Source: Rosistilla carotiformis (GTDB lineage: Bacteria; Planctomycetota; Planctomycetia; Pirellulales; Pirellulaceae). From it: a stretch of DNA of 64,000 bases. The position numbers were made by a program, and so were the translations under genes. The notes under the pieces are model-generated. The model ran no database searches. It was given only the letters and a program-made list of their open reading frames with translations, and had not been told where the DNA came from. The stretch covers positions 5,061,411 through 5,125,410 of the forward strand of contig NZ_CP036348.1 in NCBI RefSeq assembly GCF_007753095.1, written 5' to 3'. Positions 37,620 to 46,554 of this stretch are shown here, in pieces (within the stretch, counting starts at the first letter, position 1; each line of letters begins with the position of its first letter).

Positions 37620-38591
37620 ATGCTCGCAAACCAACCCCCTGCGGTTGAGATCTTGACCCCCGCCAAGCTGAACCTGTTTCTGGAACTGCGAGAGCGTCGT
37701 GCCGATGGATTCCATGAACTCGAAACGGTCATGGTGGCGATCAATCGCTTCGATCGTGTCCGTATGGCGTTTACCGAAACCGACGACGTGCACGTCGATT
37801 GCCATTGGCTTCCAAATCAGGCCGTGGTCGTCCATCGCTATCGGGGTGCACAAACCGTCGCCGCGTTGCCAAGCTCACAACACAACCTCGTGACCCGAAC
37901 GTTGGAACAATTCCGCCAAAGGTTCTCTATCGCCAAAGGTTTTCGCGCAACCGTCGCCAAAACGATCCCCGCCGGGGCGGGAATGGGAGGCGCCAGCAGC
38001 GACGCCGCCGCCGCATTGCGAGCTGCCGCGCAGCTGTGTGACATCGCCCCACATGAGCCTCGCTTGCTTCAACTGGCTGGCGAAATGGGAAGCGATATCC
38101 CGTTCTTCTTTGGGGCCTCCGATGGCCCGATGACAGCGGCAATAGCCACCGGCCGAGGCGAACAAATCGCGTCGATCCCCGTTGGCGGAAAACTGCACTT
38201 TGTCGTCGTCCATCCACCGGCAAGCGTTTCAACGGTAGAGGTCTATCGCCGTTGCCAGGTTCCGCCTGAGCCGGTCTCTGCGACGGCGATGCTTGCCGCG
38301 ATGGTCTCCGGACGCGCCGCGCGGATCGCCGGTCAACTACTCAACCGGCTGGCCGATCCATCCCGTGCGACCAGCGACTGGATCGATCGGGTGCTTACCG
38401 CAATTCGTCGGACATCGGTTTTGGGATACCAGGTCACCGGCAGTGGTTCAGCGTGTTTTGGGATTTGTCCGAACGCGGCCACCGCTTCTCGCATCGCGCA
38501 CCAATTGCAAGCCACTGGTGTCGGCATCGCATTCGCAGCGGAATCGGTTCAGATTGCCAACCCTTCGCGGGATCTGGGATCATTTTTATAG
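37620..38591 (+). CDS. ispE: 4-diphosphocytidyl-2-C-methyl-D-erythritol kinase IspE
   Basis: GHMP kinase of the methylerythritol-phosphate route to isoprenoids. A 323-residue protein with TPAKLNLFLELRERRADGFH (N-terminal IspE signature), the ATP-binding glycine-rich loop IPAGAGMGGASSDAAAALRA, SDIPFFFG, and GYQVTGSGSACFGI near the C-terminus. All GHMP motifs are intact. It is directly followed, 24 bases on, by spoVG, a pairing also known in Firmicutes. Confidence 0.95.
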   Translation: MLANQPPAVEILTPAKLNLFLELRERRADGFHELETVMVAINRFDRVRMAFTETDDVHVDCHWLPNQAVVVHRYRGAQTVAALPSSQHNLVTRTLEQFRQRFSIAKGFRATVAKTIPAGAGMGGASSDAAAALRAAAQLCDIAPHEPRLLQLAGEMGSDIPFFFGASDGPMTAAIATGRGEQIASIPVGGKLHFVVVHPPASVSTVEVYRRCQVPPEPVSATAMLAAMVSGRAARIAGQLLNRLADPSRATSDWIDRVLTAIRRTSVLGYQVTGSGSACFGICPNAATASRIAHQLQATGVGIAFAAESVQIANPSRDLGSFL

Positions 38592-38615
38592 CACTCGGTT
38601 AGGGAGGGTCGGACA

Positions 38616-39185
38616 GTGGAAATCACCGAAGTACGTGTCAAGTTGATGGAAAACTCAGAGGATCGCTTGCGGGCATTCTGCTCGATCACGTTTGATTCCT
38701 GTTTTGTGATTCGCGATCTGAAAATCATCGACGGCATGAACGGCCCTTTTGTTGCGATGCCCAGCCGCAAACTGACAGGCCACTGCAACCGATGCGGCCA
38801 CAAGAACTACCTGCGAGCTCCATACTGCAACCAGTGCGGAACCAAACAACGTAGCGGCGGCGAAAACGACGGCCCGCAAAAACTGTACGCCGATGTCGCC
38901 CATCCGATCAATTCGGAGTGCCGTGAACAGATCCAACGGCACGTGATCGAAGAATTCGAGCTGGAACTTCAGCGGGCCCAACAGCCCGGGTACCGTTCGC
39001 GTTACGACGACGACTTCGACAGCGACAACGTCGATGTGGCCGCCTATGCCGAACCGCAGGCGAAGAATTTACCGGAAAAGCTGCCGCCGCCGGCACCTCA
39101 TTTCCACCAACGCCCCGACGGACAAACCAGTTCGCAGCGTGGTGGCGGTGGCAATGACGACAGCTTTGGCGCCGGCGTTTTTTAG
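38616..39185 (+). CDS. spoVG: SpoVG-family protein with zinc-ribbon insertion
   Basis: A 189-residue protein starting at GTG with AGGGAGG ahead. The N-terminal part matches SpoVG ([47 protein letters not shown]), then a Cys4 zinc ribbon is inserted ([19 protein letters not shown]) before the SpoVG C-terminal piece ([20 protein letters not shown]). A disordered tail rich in Pro/Gly follows. SpoVG proteins bind nucleic acid and, in Bacillus and Staphylococcus, affect septation and gene expression; the zinc ribbon may add a contact surface. Likely an operon with ispE. Confidence 0.9.
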   Translation: MEITEVRVKLMENSEDRLRAFCSITFDSCFVIRDLKIIDGMNGPFVAMPSRKLTGHCNRCGHKNYLRAPYCNQCGTKQRSGGENDGPQKLYADVAHPINSECREQIQRHVIEEFELELQRAQQPGYRSRYDDDFDSDNVDVAAYAEPQAKNLPEKLPPPAPHFHQRPDGQTSSQRGGGGNDDSFGAGVF

Positions 39186-39229
39186 CCTCGGTCGCCCCAA
39201 TCGACAAACTGCCGACCGCGCCGCGAGAA

Positions 39230-39454
39230 CTAATGCCGCGACCGATACTCATTCACAAGAATGGCCAGAAAATCGCGAATCGATTGCAGCGATAACTGGG
39301 CATGTTTCATGTGGTCTTCGAGATGCTCGATCTCCATTTCCTGAGCCGCTATTTCACGACGTTGCAATTCGGTATTGAGATCTTTCAGGGTCGTTTCGGT
39401 ATCTGCGATCAGATCGCGCAGACTCTTGACAGACATCCGGGGCAATTCCGACAT
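39230..39454 (-). CDS. Small coiled-coil protein
   Basis: A 74-residue, almost wholly helical protein (MSELPRMSVKSLRDLIADTE; LNTELQRREIAAQEMEIEHL; SLQSIRDFLAILVNE) with a heptad pattern. AAAGGA precedes the ATG at 39454; the frame to 39484 is not used. It converges with spoVG. No family recognised. Confidence 0.65.
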   Translation of the reverse strand: MSELPRMSVKSLRDLIADTETTLKDLNTELQRREIAAQEMEIEHLEDHMKHAQLSLQSIRDFLAILVNEYRSRH

Positions 39455-39552
39455 GACACGTCCTTTGAATAAAAATGCGTGCACAAATGCGTGCGCCGCG
39501 AAGCCTTAAACGGGGCAAAAAAGAGAGGGTTCCGGGACGGTGCATCGTTCCG

Positions 39553-40713
39553 TTACAGCATGCTACTGACACCAAGGCACATGCCCGGGATGACAAAGAA
39601 CACGCCCAAGACGTAGACCAACGCGACCATTTTGTTTTCCGAAGCGGTATCCCCCAACCACTCCGCCGCCTTGACGGGCAGATAGCGAAGCAGTGGAATT
39701 CCATAGATGACCGCTACCCCAAGCACGTTGTAGGTCAAGTGGATGAAGGCGATCTGCAGTGCCGCCGACGTGTTGCCATCGACCGCCGTGGCCGCCAATA
39801 GTGCGGTGATGCAGGTACCGATATTGGCACCCAGAGTGAACGGATAGATCTCCTTCAAACCAAACGCCCCCGAACCGGCCAGCGGCACCATCAACGAAGT
39901 GGTTGTCGACGACGATTGCACAAGAATCGTGACGAATGTTCCCGAGCAGATGCCCGAGATCGGGCCCTTGCCAATCGCGGCGTGCATCAACTCTTTCGCC
40001 TTCCCAACCATCAAGGTCTTCAGCAGCTTGCCGACGAAGTGAATCGACAGAAAGATCAGCACGATCCCGACAAGAATCAACGCGATCCCGCCTCCGGTGG
40101 TCCCCAGATTGGCCGCGGCGTTCTTGAACGAATCGACGACCGGCGCGGTCGCTGCTTTGACAAAATTCATACTGTTCATCGACGAATCGCCGACGACAAA
40201 GACTCCCGCTAGCGCGCTGCCAATTTTCTCAAGGAACCCAAACGCTATCTCCAGCGGCAAAAAAATCACAACCGACAGAAGGTTGAAAAAGTCGTGAACC
40301 GTCGCCGCGGAAAACGCCCGCGCAAACTCTTTCTTCTCACGGACGTGTCCCAACGAAACGATCGTGTTCGTGATCGACGTGCCAATGTTCGCCCCCATCA
40401 CCATCGGCACGGCGACCGAGACGGGCAAACCGCCGGCAACCAAACCGACAATGATCGACGTGACCGTCGAAGAGGACTGAATCAACGCCGTCGCCACCGT
40501 TCCGACCACCAAACCGGCAAACGGATTCGTGGCAAATTCGAACATCTCTTTCGCTTGGCTACCGGTCGCGGTCTTAAAGCCCGATCCGATCAGACCGACA
40601 GCGCAGATGAGAACATAGACAAGTCCGGCAACCAGCAGCCACTGCCGCCATGTACCGTGGTCCGACGCCGATTGAGAATGCTCGGCGCTTTCTTCCGGTG
40701 CCACAATGTCCAT
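39553..40713 (-). CDS. Na+/phosphate cotransporter family protein (NptA/PNaS-type)
   Basis: A 386-residue membrane protein with the two inverted repeats of the Na/Pi-cotransporter family, each with a QSSS motif: ALIQSSSTVTSIIVGLVAGG and ILVQSSSTTTSLMVPLAGSG, and GANIGTSITNTIVSLG / GANIGTCITALLAATA. It is predicted to import phosphate with sodium. It lacks a C-terminal PhoU domain. The ATG at 40713 has GGGAG in front; an ATG at 40725 is the alternative, and the open frame to 40884 is extension only. Confidence 0.92.
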   Translation of the reverse strand: MDIVAPEESAEHSQSASDHGTWRQWLLVAGLVYVLICAVGLIGSGFKTATGSQAKEMFEFATNPFAGLVVGTVATALIQSSSTVTSIIVGLVAGGLPVSVAVPMVMGANIGTSITNTIVSLGHVREKKEFARAFSAATVHDFFNLLSVVIFLPLEIAFGFLEKIGSALAGVFVVGDSSMNSMNFVKAATAPVVDSFKNAAANLGTTGGGIALILVGIVLIFLSIHFVGKLLKTLMVGKAKELMHAAIGKGPISGICSGTFVTILVQSSSTTTSLMVPLAGSGAFGLKEIYPFTLGANIGTCITALLAATAVDGNTSAALQIAFIHLTYNVLGVAVIYGIPLLRYLPVKAAEWLGDTASENKMVALVYVLGVFFVIPGMCLGVSSML

Positions 40714-41214
40714 CCGAACTCCCATTGATTTGAAAAGAGATTGATGACAACCGCGACGTAGTCCGTCGCCCCTCGGATGTCGGGTTGGTTGGTCGAGTGT
40801 AGTTCTTTTCAGGGTCGCTTCAACAACCTGAACTGAGACACCAAACCACCCACGCTGAACCTGCGAATTACTCAAACCCAGCAATTTGCACGGTTATCCG
40901 ATCTCACTGCGACTTTTCACCCCCGTCCGCAGAGGGATTCAGCGCGACGATTCTTAACACAATACTCACCGACACATCATTGATGTCGGAGCGGTGATGC
41001 CGGGCTAAAACGCTCGGCGTCGCCACCAGGTCGCCCTGTTGCTAGCATTCAGAATGTAAATTTTCTGCCCTCGATTTCGGTTATGTCCCAAAACAGATCT
41101 TGGAAAAGAATCCAAACTTTCGTTAAACTCTGCAACTGATAATACCGACAGAGCGCGCCGCATGGCTGTGGCAGACGTGGTAAGTTTGAAAACCGATCGG
41201 GCCAGGAGGGAACG
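40714..41214. other. Intergenic region upstream of the YhaO/YhaN-like pair
   Basis: About 500 bases between divergent units. It contains a hairpin-like CCGACA...TGTCGG (about 40971-40991) and, nearer the plus-strand genes, a GATAAT (41138-41143) that may be a -10 box without a good -35. No gene recognised; the frame 41005-41259 on the minus strand has no domain. Confidence 0.45.
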
Positions 41215-42474
41215 ATGACTGGTGAATCCTTTCGATTTATACATGCCAGCGACTTTCATCTAGAACGCCCATTGGGCGACTTGGACGAAGTACCCCAGCA
41301 TCTGCGTGAAGCGATGGCGGGCGCTAGCTGGAAGGCAGCCGCCACCGTCTTTGAAACCGCGGTTCTCGAAAACGTCGATTTCGTCCTACTCTCGGGTGAC
41401 CTGTTCCATCCGATCACCGCGGGCCCGCGTGGCATGGCGATGCTGGTCGAACAGTTTGAACAGCTACATCAACAAAACATCCAAGTCTTCTGGACGACCG
41501 GGCAGGTCGACGACCTTGCCAAATTGGGCGACGGGCTCGCCTTGCCCCCGAACGTAACCGTCTTTCCCAAGGACCGCTCCGAACAAGCCTACGTGCGTCG
41601 CGCCGGCGACACGATCGCCGTCGTGGTCGGTCGCAGCAACGACGGACGCAGCGGGTTACATGTGCCCAGTTTCCGGCACGACCCGGTCGAAGAGTTCACC
41701 ATCGCGCTCGGCTATGGCAGCAGCGATGCAACCGCACTAGCCGAAGGCCGCTTCGATTATTGGGCACTCGGCGGCGAACATCAACGTCGTTCGCTGGAGG
41801 GTGCCGCAGGCGTTGGCGCCAACTATTGCGGATCGCCTCAGGGCCGCAGTTTGGCCGAAACCGGAGCACATGGCTTCCATTTGGTCGACATCGACGCCGA
41901 TGGCAGCAGCCGCGTTCACTTTGTCGAATCGGACAGCTTCCGCTACATCAACGTGGAACTGGGCGGCGCCGACCTGGGGACCAGCAGCGACTTGCGCAGC
42001 CTGTTGTCCCAACGGATCGCGCGGCTTCAACACGAGAACGGCGACCGACACCTGTTGGTCGGCTGGGAAATTCATTTAGGGGCCGATTCGCCGATGGGCG
42101 CTGGCGATCCGACGGAACTGTTGTCTTGGTTGCGTCGCGAATTTGGACACGGCAGTCCGGCGGCTTGGTCGGTCAAACTGGACGTCATCGCGCCGCCCCA
42201 ATTTCCGCAATCGTGGCTCGACGAAGACACCATCCTGGGCGATTTCCTGCGTGCCGCCGGAACCCATCGCAAGACAGGCGGACGCGATTTGCAATTGAAT
42301 TCGTTGACCGAAGAACATGAGGGACTGCCGCCAGCGATGGCAGCGGTCTTGACCGAAGCGGATCCCGCCAGCCGGGCGGCGACCTTGGACCACGCGACAC
42401 TGTTGGGGGTGGAATTGCTGCGAGGCGGCAAACCAAAGTTAGCGATGGCAGGTGACGGCAAAGAGTATCGATAG
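41215..42474 (+). CDS. SbcD/YhaO-like phosphoesterase-fold protein, motifs degenerate
   Basis: A 419-residue protein with the Mre11/SbcD-type start FRFIHASDFHLERPLGDLDE (Asp13, His15), then VDFVLLSGDLFHP (motif II, Asp62). The next canonical motif GNHD is replaced by TTGQVDD at residues 94-100, and the usual late G-H-x-H is FDYWALGGEHQRRS. Two metal-ligand positions therefore look lost, so nuclease activity is uncertain; the fold may be kept for structure. GGAGGG precedes the ATG. It lies 49 bases before the YhaN-like ATPase, so the pair likely forms a complex as SbcD-SbcC and YhaO-YhaN do. Confidence 0.8.
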   Translation: MTGESFRFIHASDFHLERPLGDLDEVPQHLREAMAGASWKAAATVFETAVLENVDFVLLSGDLFHPITAGPRGMAMLVEQFEQLHQQNIQVFWTTGQVDDLAKLGDGLALPPNVTVFPKDRSEQAYVRRAGDTIAVVVGRSNDGRSGLHVPSFRHDPVEEFTIALGYGSSDATALAEGRFDYWALGGEHQRRSLEGAAGVGANYCGSPQGRSLAETGAHGFHLVDIDADGSSRVHFVESDSFRYINVELGGADLGTSSDLRSLLSQRIARLQHENGDRHLLVGWEIHLGADSPMGAGDPTELLSWLRREFGHGSPAAWSVKLDVIAPPQFPQSWLDEDTILGDFLRAAGTHRKTGGRDLQLNSLTEEHEGLPPAMAAVLTEADPASRAATLDHATLLGVELLRGGKPKLAMAGDGKEYR

Positions 42475-42523
42475 TTTCATCATGGCGAAATGATCGCGCC
42501 ACCGGTCACAGGGAGGTTTACCG

Positions 42524-45500
42524 GTGAAAGTAAAAGATTTACAAATTGACGGTTTCGGCGTCTGGACAGGCTTAAGCGTGGACAGTCTGCCCGATGGCAT
42601 GACGTTGTTCTACGGCCCCAATGAGGCTGGCAAGACAACGCTGATGCAGTTCTTGCGCGCGATGCTCTACGGATTTACGACCGAACGCCGCGAGCGCTAC
42701 CTGCCACCGGTCCATGGTGGATCACCTGGTGGTGCGCTGCGCGTCACCGGTCCCGGCGGTGGCTACGAATTGCGGCGACGCGCCCAATTGACCGACGCCG
42801 ATGGCAACGGCAGCCTGACCGTGACCGGCACCGATGGTTTGGTCCAAGGGGAGCATCGTCTGAAGATGCTGTTGGGCCAAATCGACGAACCGATTTTCAA
42901 AAACGTGTTTGCGATCGGACTTCGCGAACTGCAGGAACTGGGCACGCTCGACGACACCTCCGCCGCCGATGAACTGTATAAACTGTCCAGTGGCCTCGAT
43001 CGCGTTTCGTTGGTCGATGTCACGCGTCAGCTGCGCGGTGCCCGCGCCAACGTCCTGGGGACGGAATCATCCAACCGCAGCGGCCAGCAATTGGCCGATC
43101 TGATCGCCCGCCGCGATCGTCTTCGCGAAGAGGTCGATCAACTCACGCGACGAGGCCGCCGCTGGGCCGAACTGGCAACGCAACGCCGTACTCAGATCCA
43201 AGAGATTGAACACCTGCGGGTCAAACTGGGCCAATGGGAACACGACGCGCGGGTCACCGAAGTTGCCTCCACCGCCCGGGAAACGTGGCTCAAACGCCAA
43301 GAACTCAAAGCGCAGATCGAACGCACCGAACGTGGCCTCGACCTGCCCGAAGACGCACCGATGCAATTGGTGCACATCGAAGCCCAGGTGGAAGAACGCA
43401 AGGGGAAGCTGGAAGAGGTTAAACGCCAACGGCGAGAACTGCGCGACAAGGCCGCTGCGCTTCCGCTGAGTCAACGCCTTTTGAATCTGCAATCGCGGAT
43501 CGAAGCGGCTTCGCAACAAGCAACCTGGATCGAAGCCCTACGCGATCAGATCGCCAAGCTCGACAAGCAGGTAGAGAAAGCCGAACAGCAACTCGACGCC
43601 GACGCGCATCGCTTGGGATTGACCGACGAAGAACGCAAATCGTTGATCGAAGGTGCCAAGTCGGAGATGCCCGATCTGTCGCGTGCCACCCTGGCGACGC
43701 TGGGTGGACCGGCGCGAACGGTCAAAGAATTTTTGTTCCAAGCGAAACAGGCCCGCGACGAAAGTCTGAAGGATCGCCAAGAGATCCAGGCCCAGGAAAA
43801 ACAGCTTCGCGAAAAAATCGGTCATCTACAAAACGAAGACCTGCACGAATCGATCAAGCTGCAAGGCGCCGTGATCGCGCGGTTCCGCAAAGCGATTCAA
43901 ACCGAAGAGCACCTGGACAAGCTGCGCCGGCATCACAAGGAACTTGAAAACGAAGCGATCAACCTAACCACCGCCGAAGCCTTGCCCGTCGATCGATCGA
44001 TCTTCATGGCAGCCCCGTTCCTGTTCGGTGGCGTTGGCCTGATCTATGGCCTGGTGAAGACGACCGGAATCTGGAACGTCGCCGAACGCGACCCAACCTT
44101 CGGCATGTTTTCGATGCTGATCGGCATGGCCTGTCTGGCGATGTGGTACATGGGACGTCAACTGTTCGACCGTGGCACCAGCAGCGACCTGCACGATACC
44201 GAACGACAGATCGATGTGGTCCGTAAACAAATCCGCGAAACCGAACGCGAGCACGAAGAGATCTTGAAGGATCTCCCCTCGGGGGCCGGGACGTTGGAAA
44301 GTCGGTTGCGTGAATCGCTCACCGAACTGCAAGCTCAAGAAGACGCGCTGCCGCTGTACCACGCCAACCAAGCGTTGGTACAACGTTACAAAGCCGCTCG
44401 AAAACGGGCCGAAGAAGCTGTCGAAGGCCTGAAGCGGGCTCGCTCCGACTGGAAGCGAACGCTGCTGAAGCTGGGCCTTTCGGAATCGCTTTCGCCCAAG
44501 AGCATTCGCGAGATGAGCGACGGTTACGAAACGCTGCAAGCGTCGCGTCGTCGCGTCGACGAATTGCGAGACGAGAAGATCGAACGAAAACGTGAACTGG
44601 CTGCTCTCGGCAAGCGAGTGGAATCGCTGTACCGCGAAGCTTTGGGCGACGAAGAGCCCGAAAGTGCACTGGCCACCGCCACGCAACAGGGTATGAAAGA
44701 TCCGATCCAAGCCGTCAAAGACTTCATCAACGATGATGAAGATGCCGACGACTACCGCCAATCGCGACGCGGCAACGACTCGCGCCGGGCTGCCGAACCG
44801 GCCCGCATGTCCGATCCGCGCGTCGCGCGACGGATCCCAAGCGATCCGTTGGAACAACTGAACCAGATGATTCAGGAATTGGAACGCCAACAGCACTGGA
44901 TCAAGAAGCGTCGTGAATTGAAAGAGCACGACGCCCAGTTCCGCAAGGCGAGCGCAAGCCACGCTCGGGCGATCGAACGCTACGAACAAAACCGCCGTTC
45001 GCTATGGGCTCAATGTGGCGTCGCGACGCAAGAACAGTTCTACGCGCTTGTCGACCGGAAGACTTCGCTACTGGAAATGCGTCAGAACCTGGAAGCAACG
45101 CAGACCAAGCTCGATTCGTTGATCGGCAACAAGATCGATCCCAACGAAGTGCTCCGCGCCTTGGAAGATGCGAAGGCGGAAGATCTCGATCGACGCTGGG
45201 AATCGCTGAACCAGAAGATCGAACAGACCAAGGAACGGATCGGTGGATTGCAGACGCGCCAGGGCGAATTGACCGCCGAGATGAAGCAATTGACCGAAGA
45301 CCGTCGCTTGACCGAAGCCCAATTGGAACTCGGCTGCATCGATCTTCAGATCCGCAAGTGCATCGAACGTTGGCAGACCTTGGGGATGACCAGCAAGCTG
45401 TTGGATGAAGTCTGTGCGACGTTCGAAAAGGAACGCCAACCCGAGACGCTTCGCGAAGCCTCGACCTTTTTGAAAAGCTTGACCGATGGCAAGTACGTGC

Positions 45501-46369
45501 GAATTTGGACGCCGCTGGGCACCAATCGCTTGAACGTCGACAACCGCGATGGCAAGGCGTTGCCGATCGAAGTCCTTAGCCGTGGCACACGCGAAGCGGT
45601 CTTCATCGCGCTGCGTTTAGCCCTGGCCGCCGCCTACGCCCGACGTGGCGTGATGCTGCCGCTGGTGCTGGACGACGTGTTGGTGAACTTCGACCGTCGC
45701 CGCGCCGTCCATGCCGTTCGTACGCTGCAACACTTTGCCGAACTCGGCCATCAAGTGATGATGTTCACCTGTCACGAACACATCGTCGACATCTTCCACG
45801 AGGTGAGTGCCGAAGTTCGCTTGTTGCCGAAACAAGGCACGCCGGGTGTCGCCACCGTGCTATTGCCCGAACCACCTGCAGAGATCATTGAAGAAACGGT
45901 CGAAGAGATCGTCGACGAAGTTCCGGAAGAAGAACCCGCCGAAGAAGTGATCGAAGAGATCATCGAAGAAGAGGTTTGGGAAGAACCGGAGATCGAAGAA
46001 GTCGCCGAGGAAGAGCCCTTCGAAGAGGAAGTCGTCGAAGAAGTGATCGTTGCCGATGCCCCCGAACCCGAACCCGAACCCGAAATCGTCGAAGAGATCG
46101 AGGAAGTCGAAGAGTTTTACGAAGAACCCGAACCGGTTGTCGTGACCAAAGTGGAACGTCATCGTCGACGCCCCACGCCGATCATCGAAGACGACCTCGA
46201 ACCAGTCGATCTCAACTGGGTTTGGTTCGATACCGATCCGACCCCGCAACGCGAGGATGAATCCGACGGTGAGTTCTCCGGTCCACGCAACGCTTGGGAT
46301 CGCGATGACGCTTGGTGGACAGGAAAGCCCGCGGGTGTCGGTCCGATCGAAGAAGACGACCTTCAATAG
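42524..46369 (+). CDS. YhaN/SbcC-like AAA ATPase with coiled coils and membrane hairpin
   Basis: A 1281-residue Rad50/SbcC-type ATPase: N-terminal MKVKDLQIDGFGVWTGLSVD with Walker A GPNEAGKTTL (residues 31-40), long coiled coils either side of a hydrophobic hairpin at about residues 490-550 (FLFGGVGLIYGLVKTTGIW and MFSMLIGMACLAMWYMGRQL), and a C-terminal ATPase half with signature EVLSRGTREAVFIALRLAL and Walker B LPLVLDDVLVNFD. The last 130 or so residues are a Glu/Val/Pro-rich acidic tail. Sequence suggests membrane attachment at the coiled-coil tip. Partner: the SbcD-like protein just upstream. A terminator follows. Confidence 0.88.
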   Translation: MKVKDLQIDGFGVWTGLSVDSLPDGMTLFYGPNEAGKTTLMQFLRAMLYGFTTERRERYLPPVHGGSPGGALRVTGPGGGYELRRRAQLTDADGNGSLTVTGTDGLVQGEHRLKMLLGQIDEPIFKNVFAIGLRELQELGTLDDTSAADELYKLSSGLDRVSLVDVTRQLRGARANVLGTESSNRSGQQLADLIARRDRLREEVDQLTRRGRRWAELATQRRTQIQEIEHLRVKLGQWEHDARVTEVASTARETWLKRQELKAQIERTERGLDLPEDAPMQLVHIEAQVEERKGKLEEVKRQRRELRDKAAALPLSQRLLNLQSRIEAASQQATWIEALRDQIAKLDKQVEKAEQQLDADAHRLGLTDEERKSLIEGAKSEMPDLSRATLATLGGPARTVKEFLFQAKQARDESLKDRQEIQAQEKQLREKIGHLQNEDLHESIKLQGAVIARFRKAIQTEEHLDKLRRHHKELENEAINLTTAEALPVDRSIFMAAPFLFGGVGLIYGLVKTTGIWNVAERDPTFGMFSMLIGMACLAMWYMGRQLFDRGTSSDLHDTERQIDVVRKQIRETEREHEEILKDLPSGAGTLESRLRESLTELQAQEDALPLYHANQALVQRYKAARKRAEEAVEGLKRARSDWKRTLLKLGLSESLSPKSIREMSDGYETLQASRRRVDELRDEKIERKRELAALGKRVESLYREALGDEEPESALATATQQGMKDPIQAVKDFINDDEDADDYRQSRRGNDSRRAAEPARMSDPRVARRIPSDPLEQLNQMIQELERQQHWIKKRRELKEHDAQFRKASASHARAIERYEQNRRSLWAQCGVATQEQFYALVDRKTSLLEMRQNLEATQTKLDSLIGNKIDPNEVLRALEDAKAEDLDRRWESLNQKIEQTKERIGGLQTRQGELTAEMKQLTEDRRLTEAQLELGCIDLQIRKCIERWQTLGMTSKLLDEVCATFEKERQPETLREASTFLKSLTDGKYVRIWTPLGTNRLNVDNRDGKALPIEVLSRGTREAVFIALRLALAAAYARRGVMLPLVLDDVLVNFDRRRAVHAVRTLQHFAELGHQVMMFTCHEHIVDIFHEVSAEVRLLPKQGTPGVATVLLPEPPAEIIEETVEEIVDEVPEEEPAEEVIEEIIEEEVWEEPEIEEVAEEEPFEEEVVEEVIVADAPEPEPEPEIVEEIEEVEEFYEEPEPVVVTKVERHRRRPTPIIEDDLEPVDLNWVWFDTDPTPQREDESDGEFSGPRNAWDRDDAWWTGKPAGVGPIEEDDLQ

Positions 46370-46421
46370 CCGAACCCGGTGGCACAATGTTCCACCGTCC
46401 ATTCAGTGACCACCCAAACGC

Positions 46422-46458
46422 AAACAACCCGCGGCTCCCGAAAAGCCGCGGGTTGTTT
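46422..46458 (+). terminator. Intrinsic terminator after the YhaN-like gene
   Basis: AACAACCCGCGGCT pairs with AGCCGCGGGTTGTT around a short loop and is followed by T-rich sequence. It lies about 50 bases after the stop at 46369. Confidence 0.85.
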
Positions 46459-46554
46459 CATTATGCAATCCGCCGGCACGATGGCGATTACGCGGTTTCC
46501 CATACAACCGCTGAAGGCACTATGCAGCCAGCGGTTTTCAGACACCCTGCACGC

